Shown: piece by piece, positions 29,583 through 38,025 of the stretch
Position numbering within the stretch: the first letter of the stretch is position 1
Layout of the letters: each line of letters begins with the position of its first letter
Assembly: GCA_037045185.1 (NCBI GenBank)
Contig: JBAOHQ010000010.1
Span: 124,001 to 188,000 of the forward strand
DNA from: JAKOUY01 sp037045185
Lineage (GTDB): Bacteria > Actinomycetota > Acidimicrobiia > Acidimicrobiales > Ilumatobacteraceae
Direction: 5' to 3'
Length of the DNA: 64,000 nucleotides
Made by a program: the position numbers and the translations under genes
The notes under the pieces: generated by a model
The model's input: the letters and a program-made list of their open reading frames with translations, nothing else
What the model was told of the DNA's origin: nothing
Database searches by the model: none

Positions 29583-30305
29583 CTATCGCAGGTGGATGAC
29601 GTCGGCGGTGTCGACGACACGCTCCGAGCCATCGCCGGCCCGGATCACCAGACGCCCGCTGGCGTCGACATCGGCGGCGACGCCTTCGATGGTCTCGGCC
29701 GCCATGATCGCCCGCACCCTCCGTCCCAGCGTGGCGAGGTGGGAGCGGTACAGCTCACCCACGTCGGCCGGGAGCTCGTCGACCCGTCGCAGGATCCGGG
29801 CCAGGACGTCGCCCGGGTCGAACTGAGCGCCGAGGCGGGCCCCACCGAAGGGATGCCAGCGGATGTTCATCCCCAGCCCGACCACCGCGTAAGCGCCATC
29901 GGGGGCCAACTGGGCGAGGATGCCGGCCAACTTGTTCCGGCCGATCAACACGTCGTTCGGCCACTTCAACCAGACGTCGGGGCCGATCAGGTCACGGGCC
30001 ACCAGGCACGCCGCCAGGCCGACGCGGTGGGTCAGCTCCACTGGCTCCGCGGGGACCTCACGGAACAGGAGCGAGACCAGCAGGTTGGATCCGGGCGGCG
30101 CGTCCCATGACCGGCCCAGGCGTCCCCGCCCGGCACGCTGGTGTTTGGCGACCAGCACGCTGCGATCGGGGGCGCCCGCCGCCGCCGCGTTCATCAGGTC
30201 CGTGTTCGTGCTGCCGGTCTCGTCGACCACGGTGATCTGCCAGCTCGGAGCACTCGAGGCGGCATGGCCGTGGCCATCGGCCGGGATGCCGTGCTCGAAG
30301 ACCAT
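29583..30305 (-). CDS. birA: Biotin--[acetyl-CoA-carboxylase] ligase
   Basis: A 240-residue biotin protein ligase that attaches biotin to the carrier lysine of carboxylases. It has the family's motifs: DETGSTNTDLMNAAAAG, the reactive loop GRGRLGRSWDAPPGSNL, LKWPNDVLIGRNKLAGILAQ and GLGMNIRW. It lacks the N-terminal DNA-binding domain of E. coli BirA, so it is a class I enzyme without repressor activity. It is transcribed away from the biotin carboxylase gene, with 19 nt between the two start codons, so enzyme and substrate are encoded back to back. ATG 30305 starts close to the catalytic domain. Confidence 0.93.
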   Translation of the reverse strand: MVFEHGIPADGHGHAASSAPSWQITVVDETGSTNTDLMNAAAAGAPDRSVLVAKHQRAGRGRLGRSWDAPPGSNLLVSLLFREVPAEPVELTHRVGLAACLVARDLIGPDVWLKWPNDVLIGRNKLAGILAQLAPDGAYAVVGLGMNIRWHPFGGARLGAQFDPGDVLARILRRVDELPADVGELYRSHLATLGRRVRAIMAAETIEGVAADVDASGRLVIRAGDGSERVVDTADVIHLR

Positions 30306-30324
30306 TCCGCGTAGATTGCCATAC
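30306..30324. promoter_or_regulatory. 19-bp divergent start region of birA and the carboxylase gene
   Basis: Only 19 bp separate the two start codons. A TAGATT box (30312-30317) lies 7 nt before the plus-strand GTG, as for a leaderless transcript. The -35 regions must lie inside the opposite coding sequences. No Shine-Dalgarno site fits on either strand. Confidence 0.5.
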
Positions 30325-32094
30325 GTGCTCACCAAGATTTTGATCGCCAACCGTGGCGAGATCGCCGTTCGCGTCATCCGCGCCGCTCGGGAACTCGGCA
30401 TCAAGACCGTCGCCGTGTACTCCGAGCTCGATCGCAACGCCCTGCACGTGCGACTCGCCGACGAGGCGTACGCCCTCGGTGGGCAGACCGCCGCGGAGAG
30501 CTACCTGAACACCGCGGCGATCCTCGACGCCATCGAGCGCAGTGGCGCCGACGGGGTCCACCCCGGCTACGGGTTCTTCAGCGAGAACGCCGACTTCGCC
30601 AGGTCGATCGAGGCCCGCGGCGTGGCGTTCATCGGCCCGCCGGCATCGGCCATCGACGAGATGGGCGACAAGGTCAGCTCGCGCAAGGCCGCGTTGCGCG
30701 GTGGGTGCCCGATCGTGCCGGGCACGACGGAGTTCGTCACCTCGGCCGACGAGATCCGCGCCTTCGGCACGGACCACGGCTGGCCGATCGCCATCAAGGC
30801 AGCCTTCGGCGGCGGCGGGCGCGGCATGAAGGTGGTCCACAGCGCCGGCGAGGTGGTCGAGGCGATGGAGTCCGCCCAGCGTGAGGCCAAGGCGTTCTTC
30901 GGGCGGGACGAGATCTACGTCGAGCGCTACCTGACCTGGCCGCGCCACGTCGAGGTGCAGATCGTGGGTGACAAGCACGGCGACGTGGTGTGGGTCTCCA
31001 CCCGTGACTGCTCGGCCCAGCGCCGCCACCAGAAACTGGTCGAGGAGGCCCCGGCGCCCGCCCTTGCCCCGGGGATCGAGGACGCCATGGGCGAGGCGGC
31101 GATCAAGGCGGCCAAGGCCGTCGGCTACTTCAACGCCGGCACCGTCGAGTTCATCTACCAGGACGGCGAGTTCTTCTTCCTGGAGATGAACACCCGCTTG
31201 CAGGTGGAGCATCCGGTCACCGAGGTGATCACCGGGATCGACCTGGTCGAGTGGCAGATCCGCGTCGCCAGTGGCGAGCCCCTGCCGATGACCCAGGACG
31301 AGGTGGCCGCCCGCCGCCACGGCCACGCCATCGAGATCCGGATCAATGCCGAGAACCCCGCCGGCGGCAAGTTCCTGCCGTCGCCTGGCACCATCTCCAA
31401 GCTCGTCCCCGCCGACGGCTTCGGCGTGCGCTTCGACAGCGGCTACGAGAGCGGTGACACGATCAGCCAGTACTACGACAACCTGGTGGGCAAGCTCGTC
31501 GTGTGGGGCAAGGACCGCCCCACCGCCATCGCCCGCACGATCCGGGCCCTCGACGAGATGGTCGTCGAGGGCGTGGCCACCACCATTCCCGCCGATCTGG
31601 CCATCCTCCGCCACCCCGACTTCGCCGCCGTCGAGCACAGCACCAAGTGGGTCGAGGAGCGCCTCGACCTGTCCGCCATCGGCGCGCCGGCAACCCCTGC
31701 GCCGGTGAGCGAGGACGATGCCCCGCTGGTGCAGCGGTCCACCACGGTGGAGGTCAACGGCAAGCGCTTCGACGTGAAGATGTGGGTGCCAGAGGGCCAG
31801 GCGGTGGTGGCCGCCGGCGCCCCGAAGGCCAAGAAGCCGACGCGAGGTGGCGCGGCCGGCGGCGCTGGCGCCGGCGGTGGTTCCGGAAGGGTCGAGGTGC
31901 CCATGCAGGGCACCATCGTCAAGGTGCTCGTGGAGGTGGGCCAGCAGGTGGAGGCCGGCCAGGCCGTGGTGGTGCTGGAGGCCATGAAGATGGAGAACCA
32001 GATCGCCGCCGACAAGGCCGGCACGGTCGCCGAGATCAAGGTCACCGCCGGCGACACCGTCGGCGCCGGCGACGTCGTGGTCGTCATCAGCTGA
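30325..32094 (+). CDS. Acyl-CoA carboxylase alpha subunit (biotin carboxylase plus BCCP)
   Basis: A 589-residue alpha subunit of an acetyl/propionyl-CoA carboxylase. Residues 1-450 are biotin carboxylase: KILIANRGEIAVRVIRAARE, HPGYGFFSENADFA, the ATP-grasp glycine loop GGGGRGMKVVHS, and EMNTRLQVEHPVTE. A Pro/Ala/Gly linker leads to a biotin-carrier domain with EVPMQGTIVKVLVEVGQQVE and EAMKMEN, in which K555 is the biotinylation site. This layout is that of actinobacterial AccA-type subunits. The beta (carboxyltransferase) subunit is not in the window. The long upstream frame from 29920 lies inside birA and is not coding. GTG 30325 was chosen from the conserved start. Confidence 0.95.
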   Translation: MLTKILIANRGEIAVRVIRAARELGIKTVAVYSELDRNALHVRLADEAYALGGQTAAESYLNTAAILDAIERSGADGVHPGYGFFSENADFARSIEARGVAFIGPPASAIDEMGDKVSSRKAALRGGCPIVPGTTEFVTSADEIRAFGTDHGWPIAIKAAFGGGGRGMKVVHSAGEVVEAMESAQREAKAFFGRDEIYVERYLTWPRHVEVQIVGDKHGDVVWVSTRDCSAQRRHQKLVEEAPAPALAPGIEDAMGEAAIKAAKAVGYFNAGTVEFIYQDGEFFFLEMNTRLQVEHPVTEVITGIDLVEWQIRVASGEPLPMTQDEVAARRHGHAIEIRINAENPAGGKFLPSPGTISKLVPADGFGVRFDSGYESGDTISQYYDNLVGKLVVWGKDRPTAIARTIRALDEMVVEGVATTIPADLAILRHPDFAAVEHSTKWVEERLDLSAIGAPATPAPVSEDDAPLVQRSTTVEVNGKRFDVKMWVPEGQAVVAAGAPKAKKPTRGGAAGGAGAGGGSGRVEVPMQGTIVKVLVEVGQQVEAGQAVVVLEAMKMENQIAADKAGTVAEIKVTAGDTVGAGDVVVVIS

Positions 32095-32126
32095 CAGAGC
32101 TCAAGCTCGCGCCACCGGGCGAGCGG

Positions 32127-32132
32127 TATGTT
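32127..32132 (+). promoter_or_regulatory. Leaderless -10 box (TATGTT) of the Fic gene
   Basis: TATGTT lies 33 nt after the carboxylase stop, followed by 6 nt and the ATG at 32139. No Shine-Dalgarno site is present. It suggests the Fic gene has its own promoter. Confidence 0.5.
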
Positions 32133-32138
32133 CTCGGC

Positions 32139-33504
32139 ATGGGGGGTCCCACCATCGCTGACCTGGATCGTGGATACCTTCCATTTCTCCCGCTCCGGGC
32201 ATGGTTGGACGCGCCGGTGTCGCCCTTGTGGGGCGAGTATCTCGCCAACCTGACCGAGGCCCGGACGCTCCGGCCGCGACGGGTCGCCGACCTCGACGAG
32301 AAGTCATTGCGCCGCGCCGCGCTACATACCGGCGCGCTCGAGGGGCTCCACCCAGCCGACCAGGGGGTCACTGTCACGATCGTCTCCCACGACGCGTGGA
32401 GGCAAGCAGTCGCGATCGAGGCCGGGGAGGAAACCGTCGGACATGTCGACGCCTCGCTGCAGGCCTCTGACCTCGCGCTCGATCTCGCGAGCGGCGCCAA
32501 CCAACTCAGCGAAGCATCCGTTCGCGCCCTGCACGCCCTGGCGACAGGATTCCAGCAGACATACGAGGCCAGAGTGCTCGTGGGCGGCCAGTGGATGCGC
32601 CAGGACGGTGAGCTTCCCCGGGGCCAGTACAAGGTCCAGCCCAACCACGTACCGACTGCCGACGGGACGTTCCACTCGCATGCTCCGGTGTCGAGAGTGT
32701 CGGACGAGGTTCGCCGGCTCATCGCTGAGATCGACACTGCCCAGTTCGCGAGGGCTCACCCGGCTGTTCAGGCGGCTTTCGCGCACCACGCGCTCGTCGC
32801 CGTACATCCCTTCGCCGACGGCAACGGCCGGGTAGCACGCTTGCTCGCTTCGGTGTTCCTGCTTCGGGTCGCATCGGTCCCGCTGACCGTCTTCGCCCAT
32901 CAGAAGGCCAAGTATCTCAGCACGCTTCGGAGCGCTGATCGTGGGGATCCGCGTCCCTTCGTCCATTTCGTCGAACAACGCGCCCTGGACGCCATGGCGT
33001 GGGTCACTCAAGAGCTGTTCACAGACACCGCCGACGTCGAAGCCCCCGAACTGAAGTCACCCGACGACATCTCCTCCCGCGAGACAGGTCTTTCCCGCTT
33101 GAGGAACGCCCTCGGCAACGAGTTGCGCGCCGCGGCCTCGCGGGCCGGCGGTTGGCACGACCTGGTGTGGACCGTCGAGGAGACCACGACGGATGTTCGG
33201 CACGTGGGCAGGCATCGCTTCGCGGGGTACGTGGGCGGATTCATCGTGTGCGCCAGCAGTGAGACCCTTGGCGCTGCCTTCGGTCGCCCCGTATTCCCAA
33301 CGGGGTCCAGGCGCCGCCAGGAGTATTCGCTGGGCCTGTTCGCCGAGCTGCGCGAAGGGGCTGTTCACCTGGACATCCGCGAGCCCGACGTCTACCCCGA
33401 ACTGCGCGGGTCCGGTGATCGAGCTGATCGGCTCACTCGCCCGACGTGTCGTCGGCGCCATCGCGGCTGAAGTGAACGAGGCGATCAGGAACGCCGGGAT
33501 CTGA
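32139..33504 (+). CDS. Fic family protein, class II-like (possible frameshift near 33405)
   Basis: A Fic-domain protein of about 454 residues. The core motif HPFADGNGRVAR at residues 223-234 has every catalytic residue of the HxFx(D/E)GNGRxxR signature, so AMP transfer from ATP to a target hydroxyl is expected. Upstream, TGALEG at residues 64-69 fits the (S/T)xxxE(G/N) inhibitory helix, placed N-terminal as in class II Fic proteins. The C-terminal 170 residues (VWTVEETTTDVRHVGRH...) are unfamiliar. The plain frame stops at 33470 after an unlikely basic tail. A shift near 33405 (CTGCGCGGG) instead gives AGPVIELIGSLARRVVGAIA and stops at 33504. Codon use is less GC-rich than in the neighbours, which suggests acquisition. 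Confidence 0.85.
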
Positions 33505-33559
33505 TCTCGACAATCGTCACTGCCGGTCCGCGGGCAAGTCCTGGCCGACGGGGGTCGGG

Positions 33560-34921
33560 CTACTCGGCGGCTTCGGCGAGGGCTTCGGCCAGGGCCGGGT
33601 GGACCAGCAAGGACTCGACGATGTCACTGACCTTCAGGTTGGCGGTGACCGCCAGGGCGATCACGCTGATCAACTCGGCGGCGTGGCGGCCGACGATGGA
33701 TCCGCCCAGCACCACGCCGGTGGCCGGATCGCTGATGATCTTGACGAATCCACGCGGGTCGTTGTTGATCAGCGCCTTGGGGGTGGCGCTGAAGGGCACC
33801 TTCGTGACCCGGATCTTGCGCCCGACGGCGAAGGCCTCGGCCTCGGCCAGGCCGACGTCGGCGATCTCCGGTTCGGTGAAGATGGCGCTGGCCGCCTTGT
33901 CGTAGTCGAGGTGGCGGTGAGCGACGCGCTGCAGGCCCATGACGTGCTCGGCCACCTTGCGGCCCTGCATGCTCGCCACGCTGCTGAGCGGCAACTTGCC
34001 ACTGACGTCACCAGCGGCGTAGATGTCCGCGACGTTGCTCTGGCAGTGGCGGCTGATGGTGATGTACCCGGCGGGATCCAGCTCCACGCCGGCGGCGGCG
34101 AGATTCAACGTGTCCGTGTTCGGGACCGAGCCGATGGCCAGCACGGCGTGCGTACTGCGGACCACTCGCCCGTCGTCGCAGCGCACCACCACGTGGTCGC
34201 CCTCACGGTCGATGGCCGTCGCCCTGGCGCCCTTCAGCAGGCTGACCCCGCGTCGCAAGAAGTCGTCCTCCAGCACGGCAGCCACCTCCGGGTCCTTGGC
34301 CGGCAGCACCTGCTGGCGGCTGACCACCAGGGTCACCTTGGCGCCGAAGCTGGAGAACATGTGGACGAACTCCACGCCGGTCACGCCGGAGCCGACGACG
34401 GTGATGCTGTCGGGGAAGATCTTGGGCGGGTAGCAGTCACGCGTGGTGAGGATCCGCTCGCCGTCGGGGTGGCACCAGTCGGGGATCCGCGGCCGGGAGC
34501 CGGTGGCGATCAGGACGGCATCGGCCTCCACGACGCGGACGCCCTCCTCGCTGGTGATCTCCACCTGGTGAGGACCCACCATGCGCGCCGAGCCCTTGAC
34601 CAGCTCCACCCCTTGGCTGCCGAGCAGCGTGGCCACGCCGTCGGACAGCTTGGTCTTGATGGACTCGACCCGCTCGGTGAGCCGCCCCACGTCCACCGTG
34701 GCGTCCTGCTGCTCCAGCCCCATCCCGCCGATGCGCCGGCTGAAGCTCATCGCTCCCCCGGTGGCGATCATCGTCTTCGACGGGATGCAGTCCAGCAGGT
34801 GGGCCGCGCCGCCGATCACGTCACGCTCCACCATCGTCACCCGGGCACCGAGCCGGGCGGCGTAGGTGGCCGCGTTGTTGCCGGCCGGGCCGCCGCCGAT
34901 GATCACGAATCTGGTCCCCAC
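33560..34921 (-). CDS. lpdA: LpdA-type NAD(P)H-quinone oxidoreductase / flavoprotein
   Basis: A 453-residue FAD protein of the pyridine nucleotide-disulfide oxidoreductase family. It has the FAD motif VIIGGGPAGNNAATYAARLG, the NAD motif VVGSGVTGVEFVHMFSSFGA, the second FAD motif IYAAGDVSG, and a dimer interface ending LLVHPALAEALAEAAE. The redox-active cysteine pair of true lipoamide dehydrogenase is broken. The segment reads GGAAHLLDCIPSKTM, so only the second cysteine is left, and the histidine end HPTxSE is altered. That is the pattern of mycobacterial LpdA (Rv3303c), a quinone reductase involved in oxidative stress. Lipoamide dehydrogenase activity is therefore unlikely. Confidence 0.88.
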   Translation of the reverse strand: MGTRFVIIGGGPAGNNAATYAARLGARVTMVERDVIGGAAHLLDCIPSKTMIATGGAMSFSRRIGGMGLEQQDATVDVGRLTERVESIKTKLSDGVATLLGSQGVELVKGSARMVGPHQVEITSEEGVRVVEADAVLIATGSRPRIPDWCHPDGERILTTRDCYPPKIFPDSITVVGSGVTGVEFVHMFSSFGAKVTLVVSRQQVLPAKDPEVAAVLEDDFLRRGVSLLKGARATAIDREGDHVVVRCDDGRVVRSTHAVLAIGSVPNTDTLNLAAAGVELDPAGYITISRHCQSNVADIYAAGDVSGKLPLSSVASMQGRKVAEHVMGLQRVAHRHLDYDKAASAIFTEPEIADVGLAEAEAFAVGRKIRVTKVPFSATPKALINNDPRGFVKIISDPATGVVLGGSIVGRHAAELISVIALAVTANLKVSDIVESLLVHPALAEALAEAAE

Positions 34922-34972
34922 GGGGCGTCAGGCTAACTGGCAATCAAGTCGCGCCACGGCGGCGCCCGGCGG

Positions 34973-34978
34973 TACCGT
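34973..34978 (+). promoter_or_regulatory. Leaderless -10 box (TACCGT) of lysS
   Basis: TACCGT is followed by 8 nt and the GTG of lysS at 34987. It lies in the 65-nt divergent gap between lpdA and lysS, and no Shine-Dalgarno site is present. Confidence 0.45.
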
Positions 34979-34986
34979 CTTGGCCC

Positions 34987-36506
34987 GTGACCGACGAGCA
35001 GGACTCCCCCGGCCAGCAAGCAAGCAGCGGGCTGGCGGGCGAGCGCGCCAAGCGCCTCGGCAAGATCGCCGCGTTGCGTTCGACCGGCGCGAACCCATAT
35101 CCCTACCGCTTCGACCGCACGCACACCCTGGCCGAGGTCCGCGCCCAGTACGGCGAACTGGCGCCGGGGACCGAGACCGAGGCCGCCGTCGCGCGTGGCC
35201 GGGCGGATGCTGCTCAAGCGTGAGCAGGGCAAGCTGATCTTCGCCACGCTCCGGGAGCGCGAGGCCGACACCCAGCTGTTCGTGTCCAAGGCCGTGATCG
35301 GCGACGAGGCGTTCGCCCGGTTCGCCGACCTCGACCTCGGTGACTGGGTGGGGGTCGGCGGCACGGTGATGACCACCCGCAAGGGTGAGCTGAGCGTCAA
35401 GGTCACCGAGTTCCAGCTGCTGTCCAAGGCGGTGCGGCCGATGCCCGACAAGTGGCACGGCCTCACCGACACCGACACCCGCTTTCGCCAGCGCTACGCC
35501 GACCTGATCGTCACCGAATCGGCGCGGCGGGCGTTCCGAATCCGTCACGAGGTGCTGGCCAGCTTCCGGCGGACGCTGCGTGACCACGACTACGTCGAAG
35601 TCGAGACCCCGGTGCTGCACGTCGAGGCCGGCGGCGCCCACGCCCGGCCGTTCCTGACCCACCACAACACCCTGGACATGCGCCTGTACTTGCGCATCGC
35701 CCTCGAACTGCACCTCAAGCGGTTGATCGTGGGCGGGATGGACCGGGTCTTCGAGATCGGCCGGGTGTTTCGCAACGAGGGCATCAGCACCAGGCACAAC
35801 CCGGAGTTCACGATGATGGAGCTGTACCAGGCCTACGCCGACTACAGCGAGATGATCGCCATCACCGAGGAGCTGATCACGACTGCTGCGATCGACGCCA
35901 CCGGTACTTCGGTGGTCGAGATCGACGGCGTCCCCGTGGACCTCGCCCAACCGTGGCGGCGGGCGCGGATGGTGGATCTGGTGGCCGACGCCATCGGGCG
36001 CGAGGTCCACCCGTCGATGCCCGTCGACGACCTGCGCGGCGTGGCCGCGGCGCACGGCGTGGCCGTTGCCCCGTCGTGGGGCGCCGGCAAGATCATCGAG
36101 GAGTTGTTCGAGGCCACTGCCGAGCATCAGCTCGTGGCCCCCACCTTCGTCACCGGTCACCCGGTGGAGATCAGCCCGCTGGCCCGCACCGACCGCAACG
36201 ACCCGCATCTCACCGAACGCTTCGAGTTGTTCGTCGGCGGGCGCGAGCTGGCCAACGGCTACAGCGAGCTCAACGATCCGGTCGAGCAGCGGTTGCGGTT
36301 CGAGGACGAGCAGACGCGCCAAGGACGCCGGCAACGCCGAGGCCGGCTCGGTGGACGAGGACTACCTGCGGGCCCTGGAATACGGCCTGCCCCCCACTGG
36401 CGGGCTCGGCATCGGCATGGACCGGGTGGCCATGCTGCTGGCCGGCGTGTCCTCGATCAAGGAAGTGATCCTGTTCCCCACCCTTCGACCGGAGGTGCTC
36501 GAATGA
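34987..36506 (+). CDS. lysS: Lysyl-tRNA synthetase (frameshifts near 35194 and 36314)
   Basis: Class II lysyl-tRNA synthetase of about 506 residues. The first frame covers GERAKRLGKIAALRSTGANP and PYRFDRTHTLAEVRAQY. The second holds the OB-fold (AGRMLLKREQGKLIFATLRE), then RQRYADLIVTE, FEIGRVFRNEG (motif 2) and RNDPHLTERFELFVGGRELA. The third gives RAKDAGNAEAGSVDEDY and GGLGIGMDRVAMLLAGVSS (motif 3). The breaks are at 35194 (GTCGCGCGTG) and 36314 (CAGACGCGCC). Restoring one CG pair repairs each, giving VARVAGRM and EQTRAKDAG, close to the consensus. An essential gene with two breaks points to sequence error. The stop overlaps the dapD start (ATGA). Confidence 0.92.
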
Positions 36507-37441
36507 CCACAGCCTGGGGCCGCGGCCTCACCACCCGAACACCCGACGGGGTGATCCTCGACAGCTGGTTCCCCTCCCTCGGTCTCGGCGCTGCTCCCGC
36601 CGGCGCCGAAACGGACAGCGCCGCTGCCGCACGGGCCGACGACGTGCGCGGTGTGCGCATCGAGCCGGTGTCGCTGGAGATCGACACCGACGACGCGCCC
36701 TCCTCGGCGATCGACGTCTACCTCCGCCTGCACCTGCTCTCGCAACGGCTGATGCGGCCGCGCACCGTCAACCTCGACGGCCAGTTCGGCCTGTTGGCCA
36801 ACGTGGCCTGGACCTCGCTCGGTCCGATCGCCCCGGATCGAGTGGACGAGGTGCGCTGGTCGGTACAGCGCAGCGGCGGCCACCTGCAGGTGTACGGCCT
36901 GGACAAGTTCCCGCGGATGACCGACTACGTGATCCCGAGTGGCGTGCGCATCGCCGACGCCGACCGCGTCCGCCTCGGCGCCCACCTGGCCAACGGCACC
37001 ACGGTGATGCACGAGGGCTTCGTCAACTTCAACGCCGGCACCCTGGGCGCCTCGATGGTCGAGGGGCGGATCTCCGCCGGCGTCATCGTGGGCGACGGTA
37101 GCGACATCGGCGGAGGGGCCTCGATCATGGGCACGCTGTCGGGCGGCGGCACCGAGCAGGTCACCATCGGCGAGCGCTGCCTGCTGGGCGCCGAAGCCGG
37201 CATCGGCATCAGCCTGGGTGACGAGTGTGTGGTGGAGGCAGGCCTGTACGTCACTGCCGGCACCCTGGTCTCACTGCACGGTCCCGGAGGCTCTGGCGAG
37301 GTGGGCGTCATCAAGGCCCGCCAGCTCAGCGGCTCGGGTGGGCTGCTCTACCGGCGCAACAGCCAGACGGGAGCGGTGGAGGCCCTGCCGCGCACCCCGA
37401 AGTGGGGTGGGCTGAACGCCGCCCTGCACCACAACGACTGA
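36503..37441 (+). CDS. dapD: 2,3,4,5-tetrahydropyridine-2,6-dicarboxylate N-succinyltransferase
   Basis: A 312-residue enzyme of the succinylase branch of lysine and diaminopimelate synthesis. It transfers succinate from succinyl-CoA to tetrahydrodipicolinate. The sequence is of the actinobacterial type: TTAWGRGLTTRTPDGVILDS at the start, FPRMTDYVIPSGVRIADADR, then a left-handed beta-helix with GAHLANGTTVMHEGFVNFNA, MVEGRISAGVIVGDGSDIGG and LLGAEAGIGISLGDECVVEA. ATG 36503 overlaps the lysS stop. Pairing a lysine-biosynthesis gene with lysyl-tRNA synthetase makes metabolic sense. It shares its frame by chance with the middle part of lysS, so a naive reading shows one 748-residue protein. Confidence 0.94.
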   Translation: MTTAWGRGLTTRTPDGVILDSWFPSLGLGAAPAGAETDSAAAARADDVRGVRIEPVSLEIDTDDAPSSAIDVYLRLHLLSQRLMRPRTVNLDGQFGLLANVAWTSLGPIAPDRVDEVRWSVQRSGGHLQVYGLDKFPRMTDYVIPSGVRIADADRVRLGAHLANGTTVMHEGFVNFNAGTLGASMVEGRISAGVIVGDGSDIGGGASIMGTLSGGGTEQVTIGERCLLGAEAGIGISLGDECVVEAGLYVTAGTLVSLHGPGGSGEVGVIKARQLSGSGGLLYRRNSQTGAVEALPRTPKWGGLNAALHHND

Positions 37442-37472
37442 CCGCCGACGACGACCGCCTCCCACGCGCCAC

Positions 37473-37551
37473 CCCACGTGATCAACCCTGATCGGCCCAC
37501 GGACGTCACAGCCTGATCACGTGGGCTGATCACGTGGGCTGATCACGTGGG
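37473..37551. repeat. 13-bp tandem repeat (3 copies) with an inverted copy upstream
   Basis: CTGATCACGTGGG is repeated at 37513, 37526 and 37539. An inverted 12-bp copy lies at 37473-37484, so a stem can form with any of the three direct copies. The unit contains the palindromes TGATCA and CACGTG. It lies between the convergent dapD and VOC genes and covers the VOC stop codon. It may act as a bidirectional terminator. Confidence 0.8.
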
Positions 37552-38025
37552 CTGGGTGTCGGGGCTGCCCATGGCCGCCACGCTGGCCACGATCTCCTCC
37601 GGAGACGGGGGCGTCGCCGACGGGGTGGCGAACGCCCACTGGTGCCCGTACGGGTCCTGGATCACGCCATAGCGATCGCCCCAGAACATCGTCTCAACGG
37701 GCATCACCGGGGTGGCGCCCGCAGCGACCGCGCGATCGAAACTGGCATCGGCGTCGGGAACGACGAGGTGCATGCTGACCGGGGTGCCGTCGAGCAACCC
37801 GGGACCGCGGGCGCCGAAGTCGGGGTTCTGGTCCATCAAGAACACCGAGCCGCCGTTGATGGTGATGCATCCGTGCATGAGCTTGCCGTCCGGTCCGGGC
37901 ATCCGCGACTGCTCGACGGCGCCCAGCGCGGCGACGTAGAAGTCGATGGCGGCAGCGGCGCCGTCGCACACCAGGTGTGGGGTGACGGGAGACGGCGTGA
38001 AGGTTTGAACGTGGTCGGTGGTCAT
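37543..38025 (-). CDS. VOC family protein (PhnB/glyoxalase-like)
   Basis: A 160-residue vicinal-oxygen-chelate protein. The start TPHLVCDGAAAAIDFYVAAL is typical of the PhnB/YdcC-like branch, followed by HGCITINGGSVFLMDQNPDF, SMHLVVPDADASFDRAVAAG and ETMFWGDRYGVIQDPYGHQW. The histidines and the acidic residues are those of the fold, but the reaction is not defined for this branch. The ATG overlaps the stop of the tetR gene by four bases (ATGA), so it is part of that operon and probably autoregulated with it. The C-terminal end lies in the 13-bp repeat. Confidence 0.85.
   Translation of the reverse strand: MTTDHVQTFTPSPVTPHLVCDGAAAAIDFYVAALGAVEQSRMPGPDGKLMHGCITINGGSVFLMDQNPDFGARGPGLLDGTPVSMHLVVPDADASFDRAVAAGATPVMPVETMFWGDRYGVIQDPYGHQWAFATPSATPPSPEEIVASVAAMGSPDTQPT

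Noticed and set aside
29920..30324. N-terminal extension of the biotin carboxylase
   Set aside because: It is antisense to birA, has no conserved sequence, and the family start is at GTG 30325.
35195..37441. A 748-residue fused lysyl-tRNA synthetase-DapD protein
   Set aside because: The join reads through nonsense sequence after a frameshift at 36314. The lysS end (motif 3) lies in another frame and its stop overlaps a normal dapD start.
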